Counted from the stretch's first letter, positions 9,563 to 23,565 are shown. The stretch: DNA of 64,000 nt from Budorcas taxicolor (GCF_023091745.1 NC_068913.1:38570501-38634500), one strand, 5' to 3'. Program-made: numbers and translations. Notes: generated by a model not told the origin, from the letters alone.

Positions 9563-12500
9563 GTAAGTGACCTAGGTGTTCAAGACAGGAAATGAGTACA
9601 TTTATGCTGAAGACTTAACAAAAAAGCAGCTATGCACATATTTAGTGCAGATTATAAAAAAGAATGATTCCAAGACTATAAATGAAAGCAAGATGAGGAT
9701 TTTGTCTGATACGTTGAAATTCCGCTTTTAGCAATGTGTTCTTCAGAGGCATCAGTGTTTAAGTTCAGTGCCTACCAGTAGTTATTACCCATAATTTCTG
9801 AAAAATAGAAACTGAACAGATAGCTTTTCTTATTTTCTTTTCTGAAAGGGATATAGTAAAAATGGCTTTCATGGAGAGCTGAGAAAGTTAAGATATACCT
9901 GGACTTGTTCTCTTTGATCGTGGTGAAGGCTCAAGAATTGCCATTAAATAGGAGGAAAACGTTTTTAACCAGTATTTTCTTCCTGTGAAAATCCCTCAAA
10001 TAGGTAAAGAAGATATGCAAGAAATAAAAATACCTCATGGAACAGGGCCCCCATATTTTAACAGATGCTGTCTACTCTCACTGGCCCCTCTCCTCCAGCA
10101 ATCCTAGGCACACTCCAGCTCAAAAAAATTGGACAGAGCTCATAATAAAACCAGATTTAAGCCTACAGTTTAAAGTAGGGATAAAAAAAGAAAAAAATCA
10201 ATATGGTCAAAAGTAAGCAAAGTTTCATCAATATGATGTCAGAAGTTCTAAAATATGTGTAGGGATTCATCCAGTGCAACATTTTCTAACCCTAAAAATC
10301 TTTAAGGAAATAATTTCATATGATGAAAAAACTTGTTCTTTAAATTTGTTTGTTTAATTTCACATGAGTTTTATTGTTTAATTCAAGTAAATGCTGTTTT
10401 TATATGATTTTATTGGACATAGAATGCTTTTTAATCTTATTTGTTTTCTGTATTGCTAAAATTACTTATTAGCATTTCATAAAGGTTACTTCTAGTTGAT
10501 GGATTTTGTAAATAAAAAATTAAATAGACTTTCAGAAGAATAAATGAATAAGATAGAATATCCATTGATTATAAGAAGCCAAATGGTTTTATAAAAATGC
10601 GTATGATATTTACTCCATTTCTTAATGATCAACTGTTTCACTTTGTTGAAGGACAGTTTTATAACTTATGGCTGTTTTTAATTTCTATGACTAATTAATG
10701 TCAGTGTATTCTAATTATAAACTTGCTCTGGGTTTACTTCAACAAACTTGGTGAAAGTCTTCCATTAGATACTGTGCTTTTATTTGGAGCTGCAGAGTAT
10801 TTGATCTGAAGATGTCTACAGTGTATTTAGAATTAATAGCAATTAAAATTTTATTTTGTGTCAGTCCTATTTATATGTATATATATATTATATTCAGTAG
10901 CCCAATTATTGTCCCCATCTTACAGATCAAGACTCTGAGGCAAAGAAAGGAGCCAGGACTAATTCAGGCAGTTTGGTTCTAGAGCGTGAATTCTCACCCA
11001 TTATTCACAGATAGTTGTTATAGCATGGAAAATCATGGCAGCAATTTGCACCAAGTGCTGGAGGCAGAAGGCAGAAGGCCTTAATTCCTTCTCTAAGCCA
11101 GGAGTTAGATAAGGGCTTCCAAGAGGAGATAGCACCTTGCCCTGTGAATAAAATTCACTCAGATGAATCCATTAATTTCAAAAGTGGGCTTCTGAGAATA
11201 TGCCATTCCATCAACACTACTGGAGAAAAACACAGTAAGTGGCCTTCAAACAGTGTGTCAATAGAATGGCATTTTCTTTATTTTTAAACAAAAACCTACA
11301 GCTTAAGTAGTACTAAATACAATGATAAAAGCTAGGCAAGAGAATGAGACAAATTATAAGATAAAAATCTAAAATAAATAAATCTCTTAATATGCAATTT
11401 TCTAAATTTTTGCAGGTTATTTCTAAATGGTGGTAGAAAAGCAAAAAAAAATAATGTCATAAAATATGTTTTATTGTTTCTTTTAGGAGTTTATACAGCT
11501 ATACAGCTACTTGATATTTCATTAAATATTTTTTTAATTTACTAAAACAGAAATAATTCCCTAAATCCCTTAACTGAAATATTAATGTGTTATTGTGTGT
11601 ATATCTGGTTACTCTATACATATATATTCATAGATAGATAGACACTCTTTCCATTTCAAAACAAGTTTTATTTATTTCATTTCTCATGAATTATTAATGA
11701 TCTGTATCAAGGTAATGACAAAGACAATTGATTTCTCCTTCTAAGCCTCTTGCAAGATCAGGAACCACTTAATTACATTTCAGCTTTCAAACTCTTAAAC
11801 TAAATGGCAGAAATTACCTAAGTGTAAGGCAAAAAAGCAAGAAACGGTGATATTGTACTCTAAAAGCTTTTACCATATAACTAAATGCAATGAAAAAGAG
11901 ACAGACTAAAATCGGAATTTTCTTGTTTCTGTTTTATTGCCCTAAATGGAGCATTTAAGTCAGAGGTGATGTCATGGCAGTATACAACACTGCATTCTTT
12001 CTGGCTTTCTATGGCCATCATCTTTTCTGCTTGCTCCAGTGTGTTTGGTCAGTTTCTGTACCATACAAATTGGTAACACTTTGAGTAACACATATTCTTT
12101 TCCCTAACGTTACTGTAATTATTAATGAAATAATATTTTTGGTACTTTTGTAGTATTTTTTCAGGGTTATATTAAAGCAATAAAGAATAGTTTATATTTT
12201 CTTAATTTGAAAGGAACATATTTATGTTTAGCATGATATCATAGGGAAATATGAATGTATCCAAGAAAATTATTGACTTTTTCTAAACTAATGATTAATT
12301 ACATTCAGTGATAACATATTTCATTCACTATTTCAAATTCTTCATTGATAACGTAATGTAGATGGTATTGTCACTAATAAAAGGCATCAGACTTCTGTAC
12401 CCTGAGTTCACTAGATACATTTATAGTTCTTGGTGAGAAGTGATGACATCCCATTGAGACTTAGGATATGTTTAGAAAATATATACTACATATTATATCT

Positions 12501-12656
12501 ACTAACTTAAGTAACATTATTTTATTTTTGATTTTAACAGTTACTTAAAAAAATTTGCAGATTTAAATTCTAGACAATTGAGGCCATATAATATATAAAC
12601 TATAATCCTATTCATTATATTGTAATCAAAAGATATTATTCTCTTTATTTTAATAG
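9563..12656 (+). other. SEMA3A: SEMA3A intron, mostly unique AT-rich DNA
   Basis: A 3,094-bp GT-AG intron (gtaagt to aatag). Apart from a degenerate MIR at about 10890-11000 I recognise no transposon. It has no ruminant SINE, unlike most neighbouring introns of this size. There is no open frame of interest. Confidence 0.85.
10890..11000 (+). mobile_element. MIR SINE fragment (ancient, degenerate)
   Basis: The sequence 'attgtccccatcttacagat', then 'gactctgaggcaaagaaa', and further on 'ggcagtttggttctagag', follows the MIR core order (cccattttacagatgaggaaactgaggc ... ggcagtctgactccagag) with many substitutions and a deletion. Confidence 0.7.
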
Positions 12657-12876
12657 TGTCCCAGTAAAACTTTTGGTGGATTTGACTCTACAAAAGACCT
12701 TCCTGATGACGTTATAACATTTGCAAGAAGCCATCCAGCCATGTACAATCCAGTATTTCCTATCAATAACCGGCCGATAATGATCAAAACAGATGTAAAT
12801 TATCAGTTTACACAAATTGTGGTAGATCGAGTGGATGCAGAAGATGGCCAGTATGATGTCATGTTTATTGGAACAG
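12657..12876 (+). CDS. SEMA3A: SEMA3A coding exon, sema domain (C381 to split D454)
   Basis: At 220 bp this is the largest internal exon here. It opens on Cys381 after acceptor aatag and ends with the first base of an Asp codon before donor gtaaat. It contains 'CPSKTFGGFDSTKDLPDDV' (381-399), 'FARSHPAMYNPVFP' (402-415) and 'IVVDRVDAEDGQYDVMFIGT' (434-453), the last being one of the most conserved strands of the sema propeller. Ile416 and Met422 replace Met and Val as I remember the human protein; both are conservative. The reading frame continues exactly into the next exon (G|AT, Asp454), where 'DVGTVLKVV' completes the strand. Confidence 0.97.
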
Positions 12877-12981
12877 GTAAATGTTTTAACTTCAGCTCTA
12901 AATGTTCTTCCAGAACATTGCATTTAACTAATTAAGTATACTAAAAACGGAGGGAGTGTTTTATAGTCACTGTCAAGGTAT

Positions 12982-13262
12982 GCTATGCTGTGTTAGTCAC
13001 TCACTCATGTCTGACTCTTTGTGACCTCATGGACTGTAACCCGTCAAGCTCCTCTGTCCATGGGGATTCTCTCAGCAAGAATACTGCAGTGGGTTGTCAT
13101 GCCCTCTTCCATGGGATCTTGCCAAACAGGGATCCAACCCAGGTCTCCCACATTGCAGGCCGATTCTTTACCATCTGAGCCACCAGGGAAGCCCAGAATA
13201 CTGGACTGGGTAGACTATTCTTTCACCAGGGGATCTTCCCAACCCAGGAATCGAACTGGGGC
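12982..13262 (-). mobile_element. Composite Bov-tA SINE with extra 5' segment
   Basis: Read on the - strand, a partial second tRNA-like/BovA segment (13195-13262: 'cccaacccaggaatcgaact') precedes a complete Bov-tA (12982-13194) ending in 'gggcttccctggtggctcag' orientation. The whole is bounded by a perfect 9-bp direct repeat, TCAAGGTAT, at 12973-12981 and 13263-13271. Both parts therefore inserted together as one composite unit. Confidence 0.88.
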
Positions 13263-15183
13263 TCAAGGTATAGTTAACCTCTGATAAATGACTAAAAAAA
13301 CCCTGAACATTGTCCCATTCTAATGTGTCATATTTTTAGACAAGTTGACATTATTAACTTAAATCTCCTTTTCAATCAAAAGTTGATAAATTTAATCAGG
13401 TAAAGATAATGATTAGGTGATCAGTGTCTATAATTGAGTCATAACTCTTTTTTGACCAGTGGTTTTTCAGGACAAAGATATTGCTCAAACCATGCATAAA
13501 ATTCCCAAGAGAGTCAATAAATGTTCTATAATATATTGATGCAAAACTATCTGAACTTTAAAATGATCATAGAGTGCAAAAACCTTCCAGAAAATAAATT
13601 TTGGCAACAAAATTTGTTTAGTCTGTTTACCATACAATGAGAAACAAAACAAAGCAAACCAAACTTCATCAGAAAAACAACAAAGTGGACATAAGGAATC
13701 AGCATATACATTTTAGATTCATTGCTGCATAAATTTAACAGTATATCTTACCAATTATATGACTAGAAACAAGCATTTTGTAGGTAGGTATATTTTAGAA
13801 TGAATTCCATTACTACTATAACCTATTACTCTCTTTAATAATACTATTTTGAAAGCGCCAGTTACAAATCTGAAGCTTGCTGCTTAGGGTCAGATTCCAA
13901 GGTAATAAATTCCTGGTCTCCATTAACGTTAACTGACATAAATCAGTGGGAAACAGAGTGAGTGCTCCACTGAAATCTTGTGTAATAACATTTATTTTCC
14001 CTTGGTGAGAAACAGAGAAAAAAATTGCATTAACTATAGGGGAATGGCACCTGTGCAGTAAGTGCTTTGAAGACTTAAAGTTTTATAACAAAATTGTGAA
14101 ATACTTAATGTTATCAGGTGTAACAGTGTCAGGTTCTGAGCAATACATTATAGTTTCCTTTTATGAGGGAGAAAGTTTCTCTATCAAATTAAAGAATCCC
14201 AGTGAGACTTAGAGTTCAGTAAAAGTCAATGAATTACAAGTATCAACTTCTGGTTATAAATATCTTGAGAAATTATAAGATGATAGGATTTCTCTTCAAT
14301 AAATATTAGTTTGTCATTTAATGTCAAATTATAATTAGATCTCTCTACAGAGTAGTTAAGCTTGTTCGATAAAGTCGCATTTGCCTTTTTCTTCACCTCT
14401 GGCCTTTAATATTGAAAAGTCCCCCACTCATTGTCACTGCAACAAAAGCTTGCTTCTGGCAGTTTGACTGAAGAAATCCAAGCTTGAGTTTTCAATTCTT
14501 CTTGGGACGTGAGCTGTCTTTAAAGGAACCAATTTTATGAGCATGTTGAACATCTGATGGTGTGGATGGCTATTGGTCAGCACAGAACAGGGTCATCTGT
14601 CAGCAAAGTAAATTGATTACAGTAATTTTACCTTTTAACTAAGTTACACATTGATCCTGGTTGAGTAATCTGATTCAATTTGTGTGAAATTGTTTGAAAT
14701 ACTACTCAGTAAAACTTGATCTGGAACACAGATAAGGTTATGTTTGGATACTGGAGACCGATCAGAGGCACAGAGTAGATTAACCTAATTTACCTTTAAT
14801 CTTTGGTGTTATGAGTAGTCTAAGGTCCTGTAAACATAGAAAGACCCTCTTAAAAGACAGCTTAAAAAAAAAAAACTTTACAAGGGATACACTAGCCGCC
14901 TTTCTTGAGCTCACATACCACATCGTATTGATCCCCTGAAAATGGTTACCTGGGGTATGAATACTTTGAATTATTTTTATGGTGTAACATTTTTTACAGA
15001 CGAGATTTTTCTTCTCAAATAATTTGTCTGTTAAATTTGATTAAAATGAGCCATCCATAGCTAAAAATAATTCCATTTCATAACTGATGAAAAGGAATGT
15101 CAAAGAGTCAAATTTTTTGAATTTTCCCTGTCCTTTCTTCTATCAAGAATAGGAATGCATCGCTAAATACTGGAAAATTAGTA

Positions 15184-15390
15184 GGCTTCCCAGGTGGTAT
15201 AGTTGGTAAGGTTGGTAAAGAATATGCGTGCCAATGCAGGAGACCCAAGAGATGCGGGTTAGATCCCTGGGTTGGGAAGAGACCCTGGAGTCGGAAATGG
15301 TAACCCACTCCAGTATTTGTGCCTGGAAACTTCCATGGACAGAAATGCTGGTGGGGGTTGCAAGAGTCAGACACAACTGAGCATGTACAC
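15184..15390 (+). mobile_element. Bov-tA SINE
   Basis: It has the head 'ggcttcccaggtggtatagt', the 'gatccctgggttgggaagag' box and BovA body 'taacccactccagtatttgt', ending 'agtcagacacaactgagcat'. A short duplication 'ttggtaaggttggtaaag' is present in the tRNA-like head. Divergence is moderate. Confidence 0.92.
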
Positions 15391-15929
15391 AAGTAGCTTC
15401 TTAACCCAACTTAGAGTAAAAATAGCAACTCATCATTAAAACACTTTGTATCTTTTAGCAATGAATAAACAATACTTGAAATCTCTATTAAAAGGGATTC
15501 ACTTTAACAGTTATTTTATTATTTATAATGATAAATTTAAATTTTTAAGCACTCTAATATGTTAATATGTTAATTAAACCAAAGCCAAAATTGATTAGGC
15601 CAAATATTGAAAAACACTCTAATAAGTAATCTAGTATTTATTATGAGAAGTCAGATTAGCACTAAATGGTCATTGAGCTGCCTTTTTAGGGACCTGTAAG
15701 TACTAAAGCCTTCCTCATGGGAAGATGGTGAGCAGTTGGGCTCTGAAGCTCAACTACTTTTGTTGCTTGGCAACATTGCTTCCATTTTGCTTGAATATTA
15801 AATATTGATAGTAGTTCCTGATTTCATGACAAGAACGAGAAAAACTTGTCATGTCAAAGTGTAATTTTTCTTCTTTTTTATTTTTTATTGGATGAAAGAT
15901 TCTTCAGTTTCTATAGTGCTTTAAATTTT

Positions 15930-16685
15930 CAAAAGTTTCACACAGATGATTCCATATAACCCCATAATAATCCTTTTTTGCTCCTACCCCTATACCGTCC
16001 CTCCCCCATTCTCTCTTCCCACTGTTAACCACTCATTTTGTTCTCTATATCTGTGAGTCTGCTTATTCTTTTGTCATATTCTAGTTTGTTGTATTTTTTA
16101 GATTCCACATATAAGATAGATAGTGTTTGTCTGACTCATTTTACTTAGCATAATGCCCTCCAAGTCCATCAATATTGCTATAAATGCAAAATTTCTTTCT
16201 TTTTATGGCTGAGTAGTATTCCATTATACATACAAAAATCTCATGGATGGAGGAGCCTGGTAGGCTGCAGTCCATGGGGTCACGAAGAGTCAGATGTGAC
16301 TAAGCGACTTCACTTTCTCTTTTCACCTTCATGCATTGGAGAAGGAAATGGCAACCTACTCCAGTATTCTTGCCTGGAGAATCCCAGGGACCGCAGAGCC
16401 TGGTGGGCTGCTGTCTATGGTATCGCACAGAGTCGAACACGACTGAAGTGACTTAGCAGCATACACATACCACATCTTCTTTATCCATTCATCTGTTGAC
16501 AGACACCTAGGTTAGGTGCATACCTTGGTAGTTGTAAATAATACTGCTGTGAATATGGGAGTGCATGTATCTTTTTAAGCTAGTGTTCTTGGTTCTTTTC
16601 TGATATGTACCCAGCAGTATGGTTCTTCTGATTTTAGTTTTTTGACAAGCCCCTATACTGTCAAGTTGATACTATTTTCAATTTA
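15930..16685 (-). mobile_element. L1 3' region, antisense, interrupted by a BovA2 SINE
   Basis: The antisense L1 text ('gattccacatataagataga', 'ggctgagtagtattccatta') continues after the nested SINE with 'ccacatcttctttatccattcatctgtt' and 'tgtacccagcagtatgg'. Removing 16234-16462 restores a continuous L1 segment. Edges are approximate. Confidence 0.82.
16234..16462 (+). mobile_element. BovA2 SINE nested in L1
   Basis: It has two BovA monomers: 'ggaggagcctggtaggctgc ... agcgacttcac' followed by 'ggagaaggaaatggcaacct ... gacttagcagc'. Flanking ATACATAC (16226-16233) and ACACATAC (16463-16470) agree in 7 of 8 and are the likely target duplication. The insertion postdates the surrounding L1. Confidence 0.9.
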
Positions 16686-17029
16686 GTTTTTTTTTTTGAG
16701 ACACCTGATAATTGAGATTGAAAATAAAAATAATCCAACCTAATGATTATATATATATTTAATAACACAGGTTTAGAATAAAACCACCTTCAAAGCTTCA
16801 TATATTTCTAAAAAAGTTCAATTGTTTTTATTCCATAGCTACATTTACATTTTATCTAGTTTCATGAAATACATTTGAATATATATTACTAATGCTATAC
16901 CAATAAAATACATTTTAAAATGCTGACATCAAAATGCCATTCTTTCTATTCAATTACTGATATAATTTATTAGCACTAAACTCTCTTTAGATCTGTTTAA
17001 ATTGTGGTGTTCTGTACTTTCTTTCAAAG

Positions 17030-17121
17030 ATGTTGGAACTGTTCTTAAAGTAGTTTCAATTCCTAAGGAGACCTGGCATGATTTAGAAGAAGTTCTGCTT
17101 GAAGAAATGACAGTTTTTCGG
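17030..17121 (+). CDS. SEMA3A: SEMA3A coding exon, sema domain (split D454 to R484)
   Basis: This 92-bp exon after acceptor tcaaag completes Asp454 and ends on Arg484 (CGG) before donor gtgagt. It encodes 'DVGTVLKVVSIPKETW' (454-469), 'DLEEVLLEEMTVFR' (471-484). It forms the end of one propeller blade and the start of the last. His470 is Tyr in the human protein as I remember it. The frame and phase fit the 42-bp exon that follows 9 kb downstream. Confidence 0.96.
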
Positions 17122-18833
17122 GTGAGTGCTGCTTAATTTCAAGTGTCAACAAGTTCGCTTATATGTCCTTCCCCTAGGACAGCTGCACACTGATCTTGGT
17201 ATGGACAAGTAGTCTAGCATACCCTTCTAATTAGCCTGTCAATTAAAAAGCCAGACTAGACAAAATAAACCTTGAAACTTTCAATGCTAGTTAAATCTAA
17301 AAATGTAAAGAAATATATCCTTGGCTCATATTTTGTTTTCTCAGTGATAAATTATATGATTTACATTTTATACTATTAATATAAGTTACCTCACTGAACA
17401 AACTCTGTGTGCCTCCCGCCTCCCAAATCCCTTCTTTCACACTTTATGGTATAACTGGGGTGACAGATGACTTCCATGAATGTATTAAAGAAATACATTC
17501 AGAATGAAGGAATGAAGACATTTCAGTAATTTTAAAAATCTTATTTGTGAGTTGTTTTATCACATTTTTATAAAGAAATCATTTGTTAGCAAAAGAAAAT
17601 GTTGACGGTTTTCATATCACTGGTGGAAAATTTGTTACAAATTCCTAGTCTTTACAAGTAAGAAAGGTACTGGTAGTTGTCCCTTTGTTGTGAATCACTC
17701 ATGGCTCAGCTAAGTTTATACAAGACTGGGGATAGAGGCAGCAGTTCATGTGTTGCAGTGAGAGAAGAAAAGTAAAGTAATTTAACATATACCACAGTCC
17801 TTTTTTCCTTTTCGAAAATCAGCTAGGAGGAAGTTTGAATTGAAGCACACCTTGGTATGAATTATTTATGAAACATAACAGAGAAATGATGCTTATCAAA
17901 GGTGTTATTTCAGGTTTTGATAGAAGAAGGTAAAAACAATCAAACAATTATAACTAAAAATAAATTGAATTATTTAGTGGACAGAAAATGAGAAATGTCG
18001 GATCTAGTCTCACAACTTAAAATTACCTTATTTAGTCTCCAGGAATCTCAGACACTTTATCTATAAAGTGAAGTGCCTGTATTGAAATTTTCAGTTGATT
18101 AAATATTTTGATTGTAAGCAAAATCTACCCAAGACTTCTTTTAACCCTGTACTTATTAACTCAGTAGGGCTTTTGCTGCCTATTTCAGTAATTGTTTGAA
18201 GAGAAAATAAAGTAAAATATGGCAAGTTCCGAATTGATATTGATTCAGGTAAAATTGTAATTGGCTTTGAAACATGTAACTGATAAATCATGACACAGAC
18301 ACCTAGTAGTAACTAAGAAATGTTCTACTGGGAAGGTCTTAGGTTCCTGAATCATACCTACATAATAGTTCTGTTTGGACCACAAGCAGTACATCTGCGC
18401 TTTCCCATCAGTATAGACAGGGAAAATAATACCTATCTTACAAGGAAGCTAGAAGAATTAGAGACGCTGTCTGTGGACTCTCCGGGACAGCGCTAGTTAC
18501 TGTGCCCAGAATCTTATCGTCAACATAGTTTTATTTGTTGTAGTTTGTCTACAGCGAATATAAGCTGCATTTACAGTGGCTTTCTCTGCTAATCCTTGGT
18601 TTAAGTCTTAAAATCACACAATCATTATAATTCTACTACGATTTTTAAAAATTAAGTACTTGGACCTTATTTTGTCTGTTACAGAATGATGACTAATTCC
18701 TATCTTTCACTGCCTCCCATTTCAGAATTTACATATTGATACTTTAGCCTACAAATTCAAAAATACAGTTATCCAAATGGAATGTCAGTTGTATAGAGTC
18801 CATTTACATTTAGCAAACAAATTATAGACACTT

Positions 18834-19015
18834 AGAGTCGAACACGACTGAGCAACTTTACTTTCACTTTTCACTTTCATGCATTGGAGAAGGAAATGGC
18901 AACCCACTCCAGTGTTCTTGCCTGGAGAATCCCAGGACGGGGGAGCCTGGTGGGCTGCCGTCTATGGGATCGCATAGAGTCGGACACGACTAAAGCGACT
19001 TAGCAGCAGCAGCAG
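18834..19015 (+). mobile_element. BovA2 SINE, 5'-truncated
   Basis: It starts inside the first monomer ('agagtcgaacacgactgagc') and continues through 'ggagaaggaaatggcaaccc' and 'gagtcggacacgactaaagc' to the terminal AGC repeat. The body is close to the young BovA2 sequence, with low divergence. Confidence 0.92.
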
Positions 19016-20899
19016 CGCAAGAGGCAGATATATAAATTTTTTTATATCCATTATTGGGTCTCCAGAGCCTAAAATATGTTTTCAACCAGCATTTGTTAAA
19101 TGAATAAAGAAATCATTTTAAAAATAAAGGAGTTTGAAGTCTTCTCTAGGGAAACCCTCCTTAAAGTGAGGTGCCAGAGTATGAGGAAGATAAACCAAGA
19201 ACAGCAACAAGTTATCCTGCTTGATTATATCCCATATTATTTTCTAGTAGAAAAAAATTTTTACCAATTATTTTTTTTTGCAAATCTATATTGCCACCAC
19301 CATGCAAATAAAGTTATAGGAGATACTAAAATATTATGTTAACTTTAGAATTTCTTAATTGTTTCCAGAATCTTTTACTTTTGGATTTGTCATGGTTCCT
19401 CTGCATATTCCCTTCAGTTACTGTATATTATTATAACAAGTTTCATTTACTAATTCAACTCTAAACAAACATGTCCACCATTGTTCTGGCACAGTGCTAA
19501 GTTCTAATGAATCAGGGATGAACACTATAAACATGGTCTCTGACCTTACCTAGCTTAGAGACTCTTTCTAACATGTTATCCCTCATAGTTTCAAGTACTT
19601 GATTTATTATTAGTACAATTAAGTTTTGTCTTATAGAATTGTATTGCTATGCCATGCCATTAAATAAGGTTCTTTTTTCTATCATTTAATTGGAATATAT
19701 ATAATTTTGTAGTAATGCTATATTCTAGCTAATTTTCATTCCTTGTATCTCTGGGATTTTAAGTTGATATTTCACATCTTATCTAGATTTGTTTTAGTAA
19801 ATCAAAACAAGTTTTAGTTTAAAAATGCTACTTCAAGCTGTTAAATGACTTTCAGTGAAATCTTCAGAGATGGGAAGCCAACAATCTTGCAAGCATAAAT
19901 ATTTAATGTCTACTAGATTTTATTAGTGTTTTGCAATTTCCAAAGGATTACACAATCTAATTATACCTGTAATAATTACTGAATGATTTCTGCATGGTTT
20001 AAGATGTCATGAGAGAGGTTCTTTATCAATTTTTAACAATTAGGTATAAATAAGTAATAATATGCTTTTATGGAAATGATTATTTATGAGTTTATGATTT
20101 TATGAAAAGATTGTTTGCAACATAGGGATGCATCTTCCTCAGATAAATATTCCATTTCTCTCCCATATTCTCTGCCATGCATTATTGTCATTATTATTTC
20201 TTTGGCACTCAAGTAGACAAAATGTATTTGGGCAGAGTTTAAAGAAATATTTACTTTCAACATTCTATTCTATCAGGCAAAGTTCATACATATATTGTGG
20301 TCTAGCAATTGGAATATTTCACTGTCAAACTTTGTTTAATTTTGTGGAAGGAGGGCAAAAAACATAACACATTAAAGCAATTTCTATATATACTGATACT
20401 AGCAGAGAAATGTTATAGTTTCCTTATTTTTATTTGAGCCTTGCAAGTTACTCCATTTAACATAAAATTTAAAAGGGTTAACTGAAGCACTATGTTGATT
20501 TGACAAGGTGAATATACAAGGAACAGATTTAGGGTCCTGGTGGTATCTGATACTCTTGGATTTTAAAAAGAAAGACATTAATGTCAACCAAACAGTTAAT
20601 TTTACCATAATATCATCTCCAAAAGACCATATTCATTATGTATCTTTGCTAGTCTGAATGACCAACCTCATATAAAATTCTAATTAAATCCAGTACTGTG
20701 TCCATTGCCATTTTGAGGTTGGTTTTAGGAAAACACCCTGGCTAATCACAGGACATTCCAGTGGTTCTAGTTACATTAAGATACTTCTACTCTGGGTGAA
20801 ATCAAATCCCAATCAGAGTATAGTAAGAAGAATATTCCTCAATGATAAAATTTCCATTTTAGAGTAAAATTTTATTGGGAAATAAGAGACGAAATAAAT

Positions 20900-21068
20900 T
20901 GGCTTCTCAGGCGGCTTAGACGGTAAGGAATCTGCCTTCAATGCAGGATTTACAGGTTTGATCCCTGGGTTGGGAAGATTCCCTGGAGAAGAGAGTGGCT
21001 ACCCACTTCAGTATTCTTGCCTGGAGAACTTCATGGACAAAGAGTCAGACACAATTGAGCAGTTAAGA
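20900..21068 (+). mobile_element. Bov-tA SINE, diverged and internally deleted
   Basis: The head 'ggcttctcaggcggcttaga', box 'gatccctgggttgggaagat' and body 'ctacccacttcagtattctt' are recognisable, with a deletion before 'agagtcagacacaattgagc'. More substitutions than its neighbours suggests an older insertion. Confidence 0.88.
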
Positions 21069-23565
21069 CTTTCATTTTCATAGGACTCTAGAAATTACTT
21101 TAAATAGCTATCATATATTCAAAATGGTATTAAAGTACTAAGACACAAACCTATTTCAATTATTACTTGTAACATAAACTTGTGATTGAATCTCAATTAC
21201 TGTGATATTCCAAACAAATTGGTTTAAAGTCAGTTGAGCCTCAACTTCTTCATCAGTGTTTTTGTTTTCCTAATTAAGGTTACTAGTCAATTGTAGCTGT
21301 TATTAACTAGTTAAATAAATGACAATCTCATTTAAAATAATTGCTTGAAAATCCTAAATCTAAGCCTTGTTAAAAATATTCAAAAGCTATAAAACTAGAA
21401 ATATGCTGATTTTTCTTTATGCACTTGCGATTTTTTTTTTCCAGTCCAAGTAGGGTTTTACTTTTAATATAGTGACTGGTTACATCAAGTTGCAATGCAT
21501 TTAGTACAGCGGATTTTATTTATACTGCTATTGACTGCAAAGGATTGCAAGGCATTTACATAGATAATGCATTCATTTTAAACCCAATTTATGCAGTATT
21601 CCATGAACAGCTGAGCAAACAAATGAAAGAGTTTAATTTTCATTCAAATGTAAAACATAATTGATGCTTTCCAAAACCTAGTCAGTTAACTTATTCTAAA
21701 GGAGCTTCAGCATGCTTAGCATCCAGGGAGTGCTGTCTGATTCTCCTGGGGTCAGCAGGTTGAAGAGCTCTGCAAGTGTGAAAGTTTAATAAGGAGTAGA
21801 TTTAAAATATCTGAAAAATATATATATAGCAAATTAGAGTCATAGAAAATCTTGAAAAGATGCTAAGTTTTTAATTTCATTTTTACTCGAACTCCAGTTA
21901 AATTTGCAATTAAAACCTGTTTCATGAAAAAATGCTTATAAAGCTGCATCTGTTTTAAATGGAAGTCATATTCACTACCAACTAGGCTCAGAAAAAAACA
22001 CAGCTTATTTAAATGGATGTCATCTTAATATATTGTCTGTTAAAATTCAACCACAGGCAGCATGTAGCACATCCTATTCCAAACTGTTTCATGATCCAAA
22101 ATATAAGCAAGCTGGTTTTAATAAAGAGATTCTAGGATCTTAATTTAAGAACTTTGAAATCATTATATGGCACAGTGGAGTTTCTTGTATATTGAGGTTT
22201 GTTTTGTTTTACAATTTATATATAAAGTGATCATTTCAGTCTACCTTACAGACATTTTAATTTTGTATTGTCGATGTATGTGAAATGTGTGAAAATTCAC
22301 CAGCTTCACTTATAGATAGTTTCACTGAAGTTGTTTGAAAAGAGTCTAGACATAGCTAACTTTAATTTTAATTATACTACCTGTTAATTCTCTAAGAAGT
22401 ACTTTCCTTGCACCTTGGCTATAAAATTTATTTCACGAAAGTCTCCACGAAGTTAGCTGCTTACACACATAACAAGATAACCATTTTCCCTGTGAAACTG
22501 TTGGAATGGAAGAAGCTGCTGTGGAATATTTTTCTGCTTTAAATTCTTTGTTTGGATTCACTGATTCCAATATCATGTAAACCTAAATATAACAATCAGT
22601 TTTGTCTTTTAAAACTAAAAATCTGTGATAACTTGGTCCCTTGATTTTTGTGATTTGATGGAATAAATTTCAAAAATCTTATCTCTATATAGAGAAAATT
22701 GATAGATATTCCTTTCATCATAGTTGTCTTTATGATTGATAGTTCCTATAGAAAATTGTTATCTGTAATGTTATTAAGCTATGAAAATGGGTAACTGTGG
22801 GGCAATTCTAAATTATCCTATCAAATTAATTTACATCCTAAATCATTTGTCTCATTTATGTCTCAGGCAGGTAGTCTTAAATCTGTTAAGAAAATTCTAT
22901 GCTCAGCTTAGATATCAGGGTTTGAAGTGGAAATCTGCAATTCTATAGCTCATAGGAGATAATTAAAACCACAAGTGTGGATAAGCCCATCAGGAAAAGA
23001 ATGTAGCATCCAAGGACGAGTGGATAGGAGTCAGTAAGGAAAGGCAAACACGTGAAGAATGACTAGAGATAGGAAAAACTCTGAAAAAATTAAGAATAGT
23101 TAATAAAGAGTTCCAAGGCATAATGAAATCTAGAGGAAGCAGTCAAGAATTGAGTGGTCACTAGTGCTATATCAAACAGGAAGTCCAGTAATAATAATAG
23201 ACAGAAAGCTTCCACTCAGCACTACAGGTTATCAGTGATTCCTCCTTCTGAAAATCGTAGGCCTTCTCTTTAGAGTAAGGCCTAGACTCAGTGGGCTGAG
23301 GGATGAATGGCACCGAATGAGACATGAGCAAGTAAAGATGGAGAGTATAGAATAATCACATTATTTTCAAATAAAATACAGATAAGCTTGAAGGGTTGGG
23401 GAAAAACTTTTTTAAAAGATGGCTCCCTGTGTCTCATACAAATTCAGTGGAAGGAACAGAGTATAATGGAGAGAGTAAAAGAGATATGAGAGAAAGGGGG
23501 AAATTTGTAGGGAATTCATTTGCTCATTCCATTTTTAATAAATAATTATCAAAAACTTGTAAATA

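Larger units (their letters stand above)
12877..17029 (+). other. SEMA3A: SEMA3A intron with composite SINE, Bov-tA and L1/BovA nest
   Basis: A 4,153-bp GT-AG intron. It holds a composite antisense Bov-tA (12982-13262), a sense Bov-tA (15184-15390), and an antisense L1 fragment (about 15930-16685) split by a BovA2 (16234-16462). 13272-15183 and 16686-17029 are unique AT-rich sequence in which I see nothing. Confidence 0.85.
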
